Origin: Victivallaceae bacterium | Lineage (GTDB): Bacteria > Verrucomicrobiota > Lentisphaeria > Victivallales > Victivallaceae | Length of the DNA stretch: 41,819 nt | Assembly (NCBI GenBank): GCA_024405715.1 | Contig: JAKSOG010000002.1 | Location: 1 to 41,819, forward strand | Reading direction: 5' to 3' | Shown here: in pieces, positions 11,560 to 19,622 of the stretch | How positions within the stretch are numbered: position 1 is the first letter of the stretch | Layout of the letters: the number at the start of each line of letters is the position of its first letter | Program-made: the position numbers and the translations under genes | Notes under the pieces: generated by a model | What the model was told of the DNA's origin: nothing | What the model saw: only the letters and a program-made list of their open reading frames with translations | The model's database searches: none

Positions 11560-13743
11560 ATGCCGTTTTTGCGCCCCATCGTCCGGTGTTTCGGGCCGGC
11601 CGTGATGGGCGCGGCGCTTGCCGTCGCGCCGGCGGCGGCGATGGATGATTTTGCGTCCGGGAGGGAACTTTTTCACCGGGGCGCGAAGGCATTGACCGCC
11701 GGCGAGCAGGAAGAGGCGTTGCGCTGTTTCGACGAAGCCGGAGGACTTCCCGCCGGAGCGTGGAGTTTTCGTGCGCGTTGCGGCGCGATCCTGATTTTCT
11801 TGCGTCGCGGCGACGTCGCGGCGGCGGCCGACCGGCTCGAAGCGTTGGATTGCGCCGGTGATCCGGACGCGCTTTACCAAAAAGACTCTCTGGAACTTCT
11901 TTGCGCCGTCCGCCGGGGCGACGAAAAAGATTTTGCCGCGAAATGGAAAAAGTTCGTTTCCCGTTATGCGTGTTGCGGAAACGCCATCGTCGCGGAAGCG
12001 TTGCCGGCGGCGGCGCAAAAGCGCGCTGATGCCGACGATTTCGCGGGGGCGGCGGAACTTTTGTCGCAGGCGCTGGATTATCAGATTTCCGATGTTGCCC
12101 GCCGTTCGGTTTTGGGCAAACTTTTCGCAATGCACGTCCGTGCCGGAAATCCTCCGGAGCGCCTCGCCGAAGTCGCGGCGCGTTGCGAACGCTGGTTCCC
12201 CGGAGAAAAATTGACGGCGTATCTTACGTTGGCGGCAGCGCGTTCGCTTGCCGAAAAAGGCGATTTCGATGCGGCGCTGAAAAAATGGGAAAAGATCTCC
12301 TCCAATCGGGAATATCCGCTCTTTTTCCGTGAAAACGCTTTGTATACGGCGGCGATTTTCGCGGAAAAAAAAGAGCTCGACGACATCGCCCGCACGATGT
12401 ATCAATCCCTGATCGTCGTCACGCAGGCGAGCGCTTCCGCGAAACTGGAATACGGCACCTACTTGTTGCGTTGCCGCGATTATCCGGGCGCCGTCGCTTC
12501 GTTGCGCGACCTTTGGCTGGACAACGGCGCGGAACGCGATGTCGCCGGAGCGCGTTTGCTTCAGGCGCTGGTGTTAACGGACAAAAACGAAGAGGCCCGG
12601 GCGGTGGCGCGTTCGCTCGTCGATTCTCCCGTCTACGGACGGTACGCGGCTTTCAAAATCGCGGAACTTGAGGAAAAATTCGGTGATCCCGCCGTCGCGC
12701 GGGAAAAATACCGCGATCTGGTCCGGTGTTATCCCGACGATCCTTACACGGGGCGCAGCCGATTCCGCGCCGCGCAATTATCCGCGCGGTTGAACGATCC
12801 GTCCGCACCCGAAGAGTTCGCGAAAGTCGCTGAATTGTTTCCGCAGGACGACGCGGCTCCCCGCGCCCTTTTTCTGGCGATGCGTTTCGCGGACGGCTCC
12901 GCCGCCGTCGCGCGGTATTTTTCGGCGCTTGAAGAAAAGTACCGGAATTCTCCGGTTTTCCCCGCGGCAGTGGTGCAGTACGCTCTCTTTATGATACGGG
13001 AAAAACGCGACGGCGACGCGCTCGCGCTGTTGGACAAATATGAAAAGATCCTCGCCGCTTCGCCTTTTGCGGCGGAAAGCGCCGGAGCGCGTTTGCAATG
13101 TTTCCTCGACCGGGGGGATGTCGTCCGCGCCGACGCCTATGCGAAAGAGTCTCTCGAACGGTTTTTTTCCGGAGTCGCCGCCGCCGAGATCGCTTTTCTC
13201 GCCGGCAATACCGCCAGCGCGACGGGGGATTATTCCCGGGCGTTGGAGTGTTACCGGCGCAGCCGCGAATTGCGTCCGTCCGGCGATTTCGGGATGCGGG
13301 CGAAGGGACGGATCGCCGATATGAATTACATCCTTGCTTTTTCCGGAATGCGTCCCGAATTGCTCGCTTCGGCTGAAACCGATTACCGGGAACTGGCGGA
13401 GCAGTCCGAAAATCCCGCGATCCGTCTGGAAGCGCTTTATCTGCTCGGACGGTGCCGCGAATTTTACGGACGCTTCGGAGAAGCCGCCGATTGCTACCGC
13501 GATGCATTGTTTTCGGCGGAAAAGAGTTTCCTCGCCGGAGTTCCGCCGGAAAGCATTTGGTGCTGGCGCGCCGCGCAGGGTGCGATCCGCATCCGGACCC
13601 GGTCGCGCCGGGCGGCGGACCGCGCGGAAGCATTGCGGCTTTGCGAAATGGTGGAAAATTTGAAATTGACCGGAATCCCGACGGATTTCGCGGCGATGAA
13701 AACAGAAATCCTTCAAAGCAAAAAAGGACATAAAAAGAGGTAA
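11560..13743 (+). CDS. Secreted TPR-repeat protein
   Basis: This 727-residue protein starts with a Sec-type signal peptide: basic residues, a hydrophobic stretch, then APAAA before MDDF. The rest is almost entirely helical, with alanine-rich tetratricopeptide-like repeats, for example KYRDLVRCYPDDPYTGRSRF near residue 385 and ALECYRRSRELRP near 565. It resembles large periplasmic TPR scaffolds (YbgF/CpoB-like in style), which often accompany Tol or ExbB/D systems. The start at 11560 leaves one base after recA and gives the signal peptide; the open frame begins earlier inside recA. Its stop codon overlaps the Shine-Dalgarno region of the ExbB-like gene. The exact function is unknown; a partner role for the following proton-channel genes is inferred from position. 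Confidence 0.85.
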   Translation: MPFLRPIVRCFGPAVMGAALAVAPAAAMDDFASGRELFHRGAKALTAGEQEEALRCFDEAGGLPAGAWSFRARCGAILIFLRRGDVAAAADRLEALDCAGDPDALYQKDSLELLCAVRRGDEKDFAAKWKKFVSRYACCGNAIVAEALPAAAQKRADADDFAGAAELLSQALDYQISDVARRSVLGKLFAMHVRAGNPPERLAEVAARCERWFPGEKLTAYLTLAAARSLAEKGDFDAALKKWEKISSNREYPLFFRENALYTAAIFAEKKELDDIARTMYQSLIVVTQASASAKLEYGTYLLRCRDYPGAVASLRDLWLDNGAERDVAGARLLQALVLTDKNEEARAVARSLVDSPVYGRYAAFKIAELEEKFGDPAVAREKYRDLVRCYPDDPYTGRSRFRAAQLSARLNDPSAPEEFAKVAELFPQDDAAPRALFLAMRFADGSAAVARYFSALEEKYRNSPVFPAAVVQYALFMIREKRDGDALALLDKYEKILAASPFAAESAGARLQCFLDRGDVVRADAYAKESLERFFSGVAAAEIAFLAGNTASATGDYSRALECYRRSRELRPSGDFGMRAKGRIADMNYILAFSGMRPELLASAETDYRELAEQSENPAIRLEALYLLGRCREFYGRFGEAADCYRDALFSAEKSFLAGVPPESIWCWRAAQGAIRIRTRSRRAADRAEALRLCEMVENLKLTGIPTDFAAMKTEILQSKKGHKKR

Positions 13744-13746
13744 AAT

Positions 13747-14376
13747 ATGCTTTTCCTGAAACTGATGAACGACGGCGGTCCGCTGATGTGGGTCATTTTG
13801 GCGGGGGCGGTGCTCGGATTGTTTTTCTTTCTGGAAAAAACATTCCAGTTTCACCGCGAGGAGATCAACGTGCGGGAATTGTTGCAGGGGTTGACCAACG
13901 TCCTTGACCGCGACGGGATCGTCGAAGCGCTGACGCTTTGCGACAATACGCCCGGCCCCGTCGCCCGGATCCTGGGCGCGGCGATCCTCGCCTACGAACG
14001 CGGCGACGAAAGCATCCGGCAGGCGTTGGACGACGCCGCGCTGGACGAATTGCCGAAACTCGAACGCCATCTCGGTTTCATCGGCACGCTGGCGTTCATC
14101 CTGCCGCTGCTCGGTTTTCTCGGCACGGTACTCGGAATGCTTCAGACGTTTGAGGTCATCCAGGCGAATTCCTATTTGTCCAGTTCCGATATTTCCGGTT
14201 CGGTGATGACGGCGTTGCTGACTACGGCGGCCGGACTGACGGCGGCGATCCCCTGTCATTTGGCGTACAATTATTTGTCCGTCCGCGCCGATGCGATCGC
14301 CTTGGATATGGAAAAGGCGGCGCTGGAAATCACCGGATTTTTCGAACGCAAAGAGCGTAAAACGGCGGAGAAATGA
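13747..14376 (+). CDS. MotA/TolQ/ExbB-family proton channel protein
   Basis: At 209 residues this has the length and topology of ExbB/TolQ, inner-membrane proteins that, with ExbD/TolR, turn the proton gradient into mechanical work across the envelope. Three membrane segments are visible at about residues 12-30, 111-133 and 150-177. A long cytoplasmic stretch with the GDESIRQALDDAALDEL block lies between the first two. The family signature PLLGFLGTVLGM is in segment two and MTALLTTAAGLTAAIP in segment three. AGAGG lies 8 bases before the ATG. It is followed after one base by the ExbD-like gene, so the pair is co-translated. Sequence alone does not separate ExbB from TolQ; no tolB or pal is nearby. 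Confidence 0.93.
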   Translation: MLFLKLMNDGGPLMWVILAGAVLGLFFFLEKTFQFHREEINVRELLQGLTNVLDRDGIVEALTLCDNTPGPVARILGAAILAYERGDESIRQALDDAALDELPKLERHLGFIGTLAFILPLLGFLGTVLGMLQTFEVIQANSYLSSSDISGSVMTALLTTAAGLTAAIPCHLAYNYLSVRADAIALDMEKAALEITGFFERKERKTAEK

Positions 14377-14377
14377 A

Positions 14378-14851
14378 ATGAACGGCTCATTTCGTGCATT
14401 CGGAGGACGGCGTTACCGGATCCGAAGGGTCCCGCGGCAGGGATGGCCGCATGCGACTGCGCTGATCGACATCTTTTTTCTGGGGATGTTGTTTCTGACG
14501 ATCTCAAGCAAGACGACGCGGCTGTCGGGGATCCGCATTGATCTGCCCCGTGAAAAAAAGGCGACGGTCACGCAGATCGAACGCTACGTCATATCGCTGG
14601 CGGCGACGCCCGGAGAAGAAAAAGTCCGGATCTATTTTCAGGATCATCCGGTGGATTCCCGGAAACTGGCGGAAGCGTTGAGCCAGTTGAAAAGTCTTTC
14701 CCGAAACGCCACGGTGATTATTCGCGCCGACCGTGCGATACCGTATGAAAAAGTGCTCGACGTCATCAATCTGTCGCAAAGCGCCGGAGTCGCCAGTTTT
14801 CTCGCCGTCGATCCGCGCGAAGAACGTTCGGAAACGCGCTTCGACCAGTAA
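14378..14851 (+). CDS. ExbD/TolR-family protein
   Basis: This 157-residue protein partners the ExbB-like channel. It has a short basic cytoplasmic N-terminus and a single membrane segment at about residues 26-43. The segment carries the essential aspartate in LIDIFFLGMLFL (Asp31), which takes up and releases protons in this family. A periplasmic domain of about 110 residues follows, containing VIIRADRAIPYEKVLDVINL, the usual ExbD/TolR C-terminal motif. The ATG at 14378 has GGAG just upstream and gives the family length; the open frame extends back into the preceding gene. A TonB-like gene follows after 21 bases, so the three genes form a complete ExbB-ExbD-TonB-type set. Confidence 0.93.
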   Translation: MNGSFRAFGGRRYRIRRVPRQGWPHATALIDIFFLGMLFLTISSKTTRLSGIRIDLPREKKATVTQIERYVISLAATPGEEKVRIYFQDHPVDSRKLAEALSQLKSLSRNATVIIRADRAIPYEKVLDVINLSQSAGVASFLAVDPREERSETRFDQ

Positions 14852-14872
14852 ACGGAAACGGAGAACGACGCA

Positions 14873-15547
14873 ATGGGAAAAAGAAGCCGCTTTTTCATCC
14901 GGGAAACGCTGTTGCCCTTCTGCTATGCGCTCGTCGTTCTGTCGCTGATCGGAGCGGTCGCGTTTTTCGGTTTCCGCTACCGCCCGGAAACGGAACGCGG
15001 CATGAACGAAAGCGACCGCCCCGAAACCCGCTTGTGGAAATCCACCGGCGACAAATTCCCCGTGGACGATCCGACGATCCCCGCCCGCGGCGACGCGCCG
15101 GTCGGTTTCGCGGCGTTCTCCTTTGCGAACGAGGTCGGGATCGCACTCCCGCCGGAAAAGAATGGTTCCGATACGGTCTGGAAAGTCGCGGATCCGCCGG
15201 AGATCCCCCCGCCGCCGGAAGACAAGTTCATCGGTTTCGCCGACGTAATGCCGGATTTTTCCGTGCCGGCTCCGTTGCGGGGAAATGAGTTTTCCGTGCG
15301 CCGGGGCGACGGCACGCTCTTCCCCGTCGGCGGAAATTTCACCGACGTTCCCGACGGCAGTCCGGTTTCCCGCACCGCGGTACGGATCATCCCGGTCGGC
15401 GGTGCGGCGGTCTGCCGATTGAATCTGGCGGAATCCTGCGGCGATCCGGCGCTCGATGATTACGCTTTGCGGGAATTGGCGAAATTCAAATTCGATCGAC
15501 ACGATCTCATTTGCATATATTGGGGCGCAAAGGAGGAGAAAAAATAA
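14873..15547 (+). CDS. TonB-like periplasm-spanning protein (divergent)
   Basis: This 224-residue protein has a cytoplasmic N-terminus of about 10 residues, one membrane segment at about 12-34, a proline-rich linker (PPEIPPPPED at 108-117, PDFSVPAP at 127-134) and a small C-terminal domain. The latter, at about 178-217, reads CRLNLAESCGDPALDDYALRELAKF... This matches the TonB C-terminal pattern of a residue-poor strand, 'SG(D/N)xxLDxxAL', a helix and 'F.F'. TonB carries energy from ExbB/ExbD to outer-membrane receptors; TolA is the alternative analogue. The assignment rests on order after exbB/exbD, topology and the C-terminal pattern, not on strong identity. GGAG lies 8-9 bases before the ATG, and the stop overlaps the next start by one base. 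Confidence 0.7.
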   Translation: MGKRSRFFIRETLLPFCYALVVLSLIGAVAFFGFRYRPETERGMNESDRPETRLWKSTGDKFPVDDPTIPARGDAPVGFAAFSFANEVGIALPPEKNGSDTVWKVADPPEIPPPPEDKFIGFADVMPDFSVPAPLRGNEFSVRRGDGTLFPVGGNFTDVPDGSPVSRTAVRIIPVGGAAVCRLNLAESCGDPALDDYALRELAKFKFDRHDLICIYWGAKEEKK

Positions 15548-15783
15548 TGTTCGCCATCCGTTATTGCGATGCTTTTCTGTTGATGCTTCTGGCGTGGATC
15601 TGCTACCTTTTCGTGCTGTGGCGTCGCGAATCGGCGCGTCTGGACCGCAACGAATGGCATTTGACGCACGAGCAACTTTTTCATTGCGACCGTTGCCATC
15701 ATTCGTTTGTACTTGACGAGCCGATGAATCTGACTCGCTGCCCGCGGTGCAACGCCGTATGTATCCGGAGAAAACGGCCGTGA
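15547..15783 (+). CDS. Small membrane protein with zinc ribbon
   Basis: This 78-residue protein has one membrane segment at about residues 6-25 and a C-terminal zinc-ribbon-like pattern: Cys47-x2-Cys50 and Cys65-x2-Cys68, with Cys72 close by. A very strong AAGGAGGAG lies 8-9 bases before the ATG, and the start overlaps the TonB-like stop codon (TAATG). It is not a known family to me. Its place in the ExbBD/TonB-like run suggests an accessory or assembly role at the inner membrane, which is only inference. Confidence 0.75.
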   Translation: MFAIRYCDAFLLMLLAWICYLFVLWRRESARLDRNEWHLTHEQLFHCDRCHHSFVLDEPMNLTRCPRCNAVCIRRKRP

Positions 15784-16175
15784 AAGCGTTTCCGGCAATA
15801 TTCGGAGCGTTGGCGTTTTTTTCGGCGGGATGTTCGTCGTTGCCGCCGGGAGAGCCGCCGACGGGAAATATCGTCTGCAACGAATGCCGTTTCCGGTCGG
15901 AAGAGGATGTCGCCGAATATCTGGCGACCCGGCTTTCTCTTTTTCTGCTGGAAAAACATCCCGGAAAGCCGCTTGCGCTGTATGCCGATCCCGGAGCCGC
16001 GCGCGTCGCGCGCACCGCTTTGAAAGAATGCGTCGAACTGGCGGGATGCCGCGTCGTTGCGGATGCGCCGCTCCGGCTCTGCGGAAAGACTGTGGACGGC
16101 GGTTGGGATTTTGCGTTGTGTGAGGAAAAATCCGTCCTTTGGCGGGAAACCTGTTCCCTTGAGGAAAAACGATGA
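15780..16175 (+). CDS. Small lipoprotein, unknown function
   Basis: A GTG start at 15780 overlaps the preceding stop codon (GTGA) and has GGAG 9 bases before it. It gives a 131-residue protein opening with a lipoprotein signal: Met-Lys, a hydrophobic stretch and a lipid-attachment cysteine at residue 18 within FFSAGCSS. In-frame ATGs at 15747 and 15759 would give poorer signal peptides. The mature part is cysteine-rich (VCNECRF near 31-37, plus others near 86, 92, 102, 115, 127), with a central alpha/beta pattern. I do not recognise the family. It may be an outer-membrane partner of the adjacent ExbBD/TonB-like module. Confidence 0.72.
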   Translation: MKAFPAIFGALAFFSAGCSSLPPGEPPTGNIVCNECRFRSEEDVAEYLATRLSLFLLEKHPGKPLALYADPGAARVARTALKECVELAGCRVVADAPLRLCGKTVDGGWDFALCEEKSVLWRETCSLEEKR

Positions 16176-17113
16176 TGATGCAATACTGGACGATTTTCGG
16201 CGGCGCGATCGGAGCGGCGCTTCTTTATTACGGCGCCGATTTTCTGGTCGACGGCGGCGTCGCGCTCGCCGAACGCTGCCGCGTGCCGAAACTCATCATC
16301 GGATTGACGCTGGTTGCTTTCGGCACGAGCGCGCCCGAACTGGTCGTCAGCATCGACGCCGCGCTGAACGATGCGGGCGACATCGCCGCGGGCAACGTCA
16401 TCGGTTCAAATATCTGCAATGTCGCGCTGATCCTCGGCGTGAGCGCGCTGATCGCGCCGCTTGCGGTCTCGAAGTCGCTTTCCCGCGTGGATATGCCGTT
16501 TCTGACGATCGCGACGTTTGGGTTCGCCGGGATCGAGTATTTCTGCGGCGGCGTTTCCCGGCTTCAGGCGGCATTGCTGCTGGCGCTTTTCGTGCTTTAT
16601 CTCGCGGTGCGGCTGATCTTTTCTCCGGGCAGATTCGAGGAGGCGGCGGGAAAAAGCGACGCCCGTCCGGGCATCGTCAAGGCGTTGTTGCTGACCGCGG
16701 GGGGCATCGCGGCGCTGGTGATCGGCGCGAAACTTTTCGTTCGCGGAGCCGTGGTGTTGGCGCAACTTGCCCGTATCGGCGAAGCGGTGATCGCGTTGAC
16801 GGTCGTCGCGCTCGGCACCAGCCTGCCGGAACTCGCCACGTCGGCGGTCGCGGCGTGGAAACGCGAAACGGAGATCGCCATCGGCAATGTCGTCGGATCC
16901 AATCTTTTCAACATTCTTTTGATCATGAGCATCGCGCCGTTGGCGAAACCGTTGAAAACGCCCGGGATCGTCACGGCGGATCTCGCTGTGATGTGCGTAC
17001 TGGTCGTTCTGCTTTGGGGAATGCTCCGTCTGCGCGGACGGATCGGCAAGGTGGAAGGCGCGCTGTTGCTGGCGATCTACGCGGGGTACGTCGTCTCGCT
17101 GGCGAACCGCTGA
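16172..17113 (+). CDS. yrbG: CaCA-family Na+/Ca2+ exchanger-like protein
   Basis: This 313-residue, ten-segment inner-membrane protein belongs to the calcium/cation antiporter family, which exchanges Ca2+ for Na+ or H+. The two inverted alpha repeats are clear. The first has FGTSAPELVVSIDAAL and GNVIGSNICN at about residues 50-85; the second has LGTSLPELATSAVAAW and GNVVGSNLFN at about 212-250. The GTS(A/L)PEL and GN(V)xGSN motifs carry the ion-binding residues. Length and pattern are close to E. coli YrbG. Three ATGs in a row (16172, 16175, 16178) follow GAGG; the first overlaps the lipoprotein stop codon. It ends 11 bases from the convergent dxr gene, with no terminator hairpin seen. It is the last gene of the long gyrB run. 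Confidence 0.93.
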   Translation: MMMQYWTIFGGAIGAALLYYGADFLVDGGVALAERCRVPKLIIGLTLVAFGTSAPELVVSIDAALNDAGDIAAGNVIGSNICNVALILGVSALIAPLAVSKSLSRVDMPFLTIATFGFAGIEYFCGGVSRLQAALLLALFVLYLAVRLIFSPGRFEEAAGKSDARPGIVKALLLTAGGIAALVIGAKLFVRGAVVLAQLARIGEAVIALTVVALGTSLPELATSAVAAWKRETEIAIGNVVGSNLFNILLIMSIAPLAKPLKTPGIVTADLAVMCVLVVLLWGMLRLRGRIGKVEGALLLAIYAGYVVSLANR

Positions 17114-17124
17114 CCCGGAATATT

Positions 17125-18288
17125 TCAGCGCCGGAACCAGACGCGCGCCGCTTCCCGGGCACGCGCATCGCACGCGAGGATCTGATCGAGATCTTTCTGC
17201 TCTTCGACCGGGATCTGCTCCATGACGTCGCCGACGAGTTTCCAGATGTCGGTGAAACGGATCTCTCCCTTGCGGAAACGTTCGACGGCGATCTCGTCGG
17301 CGGCGTTGAGCACCGCCGGCATCGTGCCGGAAGCCGCGATGGCGCGCCGCGCCAGTGCGATCGCCGGGAAATGAATATGATCGACTTCGCGGAATTCCAG
17401 TTTTCCGAGCGCGGGCAACGTCGTTTTGCCGACGCTGCCGGAAAACCGCTCCGGATACGAGAGCGCGTAGCGGATCGCCAGCCGCATATCGGGAACCGAC
17501 ATCTGCGCGATGAAACTGCCGTCGGCAAGTTCCGCGAGTGCGTGGACGACCGACTGGGGATTGACGACGACGTCGAGTTTGTCTTCGGGCAAGTCAAAAA
17601 GAAAATGCGCTTCGATAAGTTCAAGCGCCTTGTTCATCAGCGACGCGGAATCGACCGTGATCTTGTCGCCCATTTTCCAGGTCGGGTGGCGCAACGCATC
17701 GGCAAACGTCGCTTCGTCGAGACGCGCGGGATCCCAGTCGCGGAACGCACCGCCGGAAGCGGTCAGCCACACTTTTGCGATCTCGTCGGGACGGCGTCCC
17801 GCCAACGCCTGAAAGACTCCGGAGTGTTCGCTGTCGATCGGGACGAGGCATCCGGGATGCTTTTTCGCTTCGCGCATCACCAGTTCGCCTGCGAGCGCGA
17901 GCACTTCCTTGCTGGCGAGCGCGACGCATTTGCCGCGTTTCAGCGCTTCCAGCACCGGACGGATCCCCGCCGTGCCGATGACCGCGCACAAAACGAGATC
18001 GACGTCGTCCCGGATCGCCGCTTCCACCATCGCCGCTTCGCCCGCCGCCGCGTGCACTCCCGCGGGAAGCCGGGCGGCAAGTTCCTTTTCCAGAGCGGGA
18101 TCGGTCGTGACGACGACTTCGGGGTGAAAAAGTTCACTTTGCCGGACCAATTCGTCAAGCTGACGGCGCGCCGCCAGCGCGACGACGCGGAAACGACGCG
18201 GCTGTTCCGCGAGTTCCGCGGCTGCCGAACGCCCGATGGAACCGGTCGCGCCGAGTACGGCGACGCGCCGGGGAAAATCCTGTATCAT
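17125..18288 (-). CDS. dxr: 1-deoxy-D-xylulose 5-phosphate reductoisomerase
   Basis: DXR catalyses the NADPH-dependent rearrangement and reduction of DXP to MEP, the committed step of the MEP isoprenoid pathway. The 387-residue protein has the NADPH site GATGSIGRSAA near residue 14 and ASKEVLALAGE near 127. The metal and substrate motifs PIDSEHSGVFQAL, TASGGAFRDW and HPTWKMGDKITVDSASLMNK follow in order. The C-terminal part contains the NPQSVVHALAELADGS block. The start at 18288 was chosen because GGGAGG lies 7 bases before it; an in-frame ATG at 18318 lies at the -10 element of the promoter. It stands alone, convergent to the exchanger gene and divergent from rpsO. Confidence 0.96.
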   Translation of the reverse strand: MIQDFPRRVAVLGATGSIGRSAAAELAEQPRRFRVVALAARRQLDELVRQSELFHPEVVVTTDPALEKELAARLPAGVHAAAGEAAMVEAAIRDDVDLVLCAVIGTAGIRPVLEALKRGKCVALASKEVLALAGELVMREAKKHPGCLVPIDSEHSGVFQALAGRRPDEIAKVWLTASGGAFRDWDPARLDEATFADALRHPTWKMGDKITVDSASLMNKALELIEAHFLFDLPEDKLDVVVNPQSVVHALAELADGSFIAQMSVPDMRLAIRYALSYPERFSGSVGKTTLPALGKLEFREVDHIHFPAIALARRAIAASGTMPAVLNAADEIAVERFRKGEIRFTDIWKLVGDVMEQIPVEEQKDLDQILACDARAREAARVWFRR

Positions 18289-18318
18289 AAAAATGCCTCC
18301 CGTTGGACGGTTTTTCAT

Positions 18319-18347
18319 AATATAATACGCTTTTTCCCTTTTGCCAA
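18319..18347 (-). promoter_or_regulatory. Promoter of dxr
   Basis: On the minus strand, TTGGCA (18347-18342), a 17-base spacer and TATATT (18324-18319) form a good sigma70-type promoter. Transcription would begin near 18312, leaving a leader of about 24 bases. Confidence 0.65.
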
Positions 18348-18371
18348 TGCCCGGGTGCCGCTGTGCCGGAT

Positions 18372-18400
18372 TTGCAAAAAAGAGAAAAGGGCGTTATATT
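18372..18400 (+). promoter_or_regulatory. Promoter of rpsO
   Basis: TTGCAA at 18372-18377, a 17-base spacer and TATATT at 18395-18400 form a good sigma70-type promoter. It starts transcription near 18407, about 113 bases before rpsO. Its -35 element is 24 bases from that of the divergent dxr promoter. Confidence 0.65.
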
Positions 18401-18410
18401 AAAAGACATT

Positions 18411-18427
18411 CCGGAAAAATTTTCCGG
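18411..18427 (+). promoter_or_regulatory. Palindrome at the start of the rpsO leader
   Basis: CCGGAAAA at 18411-18418 pairs with TTTTCCGG at 18420-18427 around a single base. It would be the first element in the rpsO leader RNA. As RNA the loop is too tight for the full stem, so it may equally be a protein-binding DNA palindrome just after the transcription start. S15 controls its own mRNA leader in several phyla; whether this element takes part is unknown. Confidence 0.35.
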
Positions 18428-18519
18428 TGAAACGCTTTGAGCGGTCGTGTTTCCGACGGGCGATGTCCAACCCGCGGCGGCTGCCGGATGCGAAAACAAA
18501 AATCAAGGAGATCGGAATT

Positions 18520-18789
18520 ATGGACAAGAGCGTCAAGACCCAGACCATCGCGAAATTCGCCCGCAAAGACGGAGATACCGGTTCGCCGGAAGTCCAGATC
18601 GCGTTGTTGAGCGGCCGCATCGGCGAATTGACCGAGCATCTCAAAGCCAATCCCAAGGACAACAGTACGCGTCACGGATTGCTGGCGATGGTCGTGTTGC
18701 GGAAAAAGCTGTTGAGTTATCTCGCCCGCGAAAATCGCGCCAAGTACATCGAGATCACCGATGCGCTCGGCATTCGTCGCGCGAAGTAA
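18520..18789 (+). CDS. rpsO: 30S ribosomal protein S15
   Basis: S15 (89 residues) binds 16S rRNA early in assembly of the platform. The family pattern is clear: DTGSPEVQIALLSGRI near residues 22-37, LTEHLKANPKDNSTRHGLLAMV near 41-62, and RKKLLSYL. The ATG at 18520 has AAGGAG 8-9 bases upstream and gives the exact family length; the open frame extends back through the leader to 18427. The gene is monocistronic, with its own promoter and terminator. In many bacteria pnp follows rpsO; here it does not. Confidence 0.97.
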   Translation: MDKSVKTQTIAKFARKDGDTGSPEVQIALLSGRIGELTEHLKANPKDNSTRHGLLAMVVLRKKLLSYLARENRAKYIEITDALGIRRAK

Positions 18790-18806
18790 TTTTTTTCGTC
18801 CGGAAA

Positions 18807-18841
18807 CGCGGAGCGGTTTTTTGACCGTTCCGCTTTTTTTT
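18807..18841 (+). terminator. Intrinsic terminator of rpsO
   Basis: GCGGAGCGG (18808-18816) pairs with CCGTTCCGC (18825-18833) with one G-U pair, around an 8-base loop. It is followed by eight T residues at 18834-18841. Confidence 0.88.
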
Positions 18842-18856
18842 GTCTTTTTGCGGGAT

Positions 18857-18888
18857 AAAAAAAACTCCGGAACATTCCGTTCCGGAGT
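18857..18888 (-). terminator. Intrinsic terminator of the repeat-protein operon
   Basis: A perfect 10-bp stem (18864-18873 with 18879-18888) has a 5-base loop. It is preceded on the plus strand by eight A residues, so on the minus strand it reads as a stem followed by a T run. It lies 26 bases after the stop codon of the minus-strand gene ending at 18914 and faces the rpsO terminator. Confidence 0.88.
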
Positions 18889-18913
18889 CTTTGCAAACCG
18901 ATGATTTTCGCGA

Positions 18914-19594
18914 TTACTTGCCGCAGGTGAAGTTCACCAGCGGGAAGCAGGGCAACCAGGCGTTGTCCATGAAATTGAGCAGACCGATCTGGAAACCGTC
19001 CGTCGCCATATTGAGCAAGCCGAGCTGGAAACCGACCTTTTTCGCCTTGTTGAGCAAACTCGCCTGCATGCCGTCCACGTTGTCGGCGATGTTCATGATC
19101 GGAGCCGCCTGAAATCCTTTGAAATCATCGGCGACGTTGAGGATCGCGGCAGGCTGAAATCCCGTGAAATTCCGGGCGACGTTGACGCTGCTCGCCTGAA
19201 CGCCGGTCACATCGCCCGCCATATTGAAGACGGGGGACGCCTGCAATCCGGTCAGATGATCGGTGTTGATGCAGGTGATGAGCGTCGCCTGCAGACCTTT
19301 GAGGTCGTAGCAATAGCAAACCGTCCAGCCGAGCTGTGCGCCGTCGATATGCTGCGTGAGAGAGCCGAGCCAGGACGCTTCAAGACCGGTTACCGAACCC
19401 GTGCCGGCGCACATCGGCCAGCCGGATTTGATGCCGACGGTATTGCTTTCCATCTGGGAGCGGGGGAAATTGTACCAGATACCCAGCTGCAGATAGGAAA
19501 CCGGATAATCTTTGTACGACATCGCGGCCTTCGCTTCTTCAGCGAAAAGACTTCCGACGAAACAGAATGCGGCGAAAAGCAACAGTTTTTTCAT
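18914..19594 (-). CDS. Secreted solenoid-repeat protein (LA_2272-like surface repeat style)
   Basis: This 226-residue protein has a signal peptide (MKKLLLFAAFCFVGSLFAEEAKA) and a body built of about nine short repeats of 12-16 residues. Each has the form Gly-hydrophobic-Gln-Ala-Ser/Ala ... Asn-hydrophobic-Ala-Asp, for example GFQAAPIMNIADNVD then GMQASLLNKAKKV then GFQLGLLNMATD. Such periodic Gly-x-Gln units suggest a beta-solenoid. The style matches the repeats named LA_2272-type surface repeats in Leptospira; that link is from memory of the pattern. The C-terminus IGLLNFMDNAWLPCFPLVNF is shared with the upstream gene. The start at 19594 has AAGGAG upstream. It is the second gene of a two-gene operon, 28 bases after its paralogue, with a strong terminator. 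Confidence 0.82.
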   Translation of the reverse strand: MKKLLLFAAFCFVGSLFAEEAKAAMSYKDYPVSYLQLGIWYNFPRSQMESNTVGIKSGWPMCAGTGSVTGLEASWLGSLTQHIDGAQLGWTVCYCYDLKGLQATLITCINTDHLTGLQASPVFNMAGDVTGVQASSVNVARNFTGFQPAAILNVADDFKGFQAAPIMNIADNVDGMQASLLNKAKKVGFQLGLLNMATDGFQIGLLNFMDNAWLPCFPLVNFTCGK

Positions 19595-19622
19595 TTTGGA
19601 TCTCCTTTGTGTGAGTGGGGTT

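Noticed and set aside
16057-18402. 781-codon plus-strand open frame across the exchanger gene and dxr
   Set aside because: Spans two clear genes on opposite strands, is extremely arginine-rich and has no motif; caused by G+C-rich codons.
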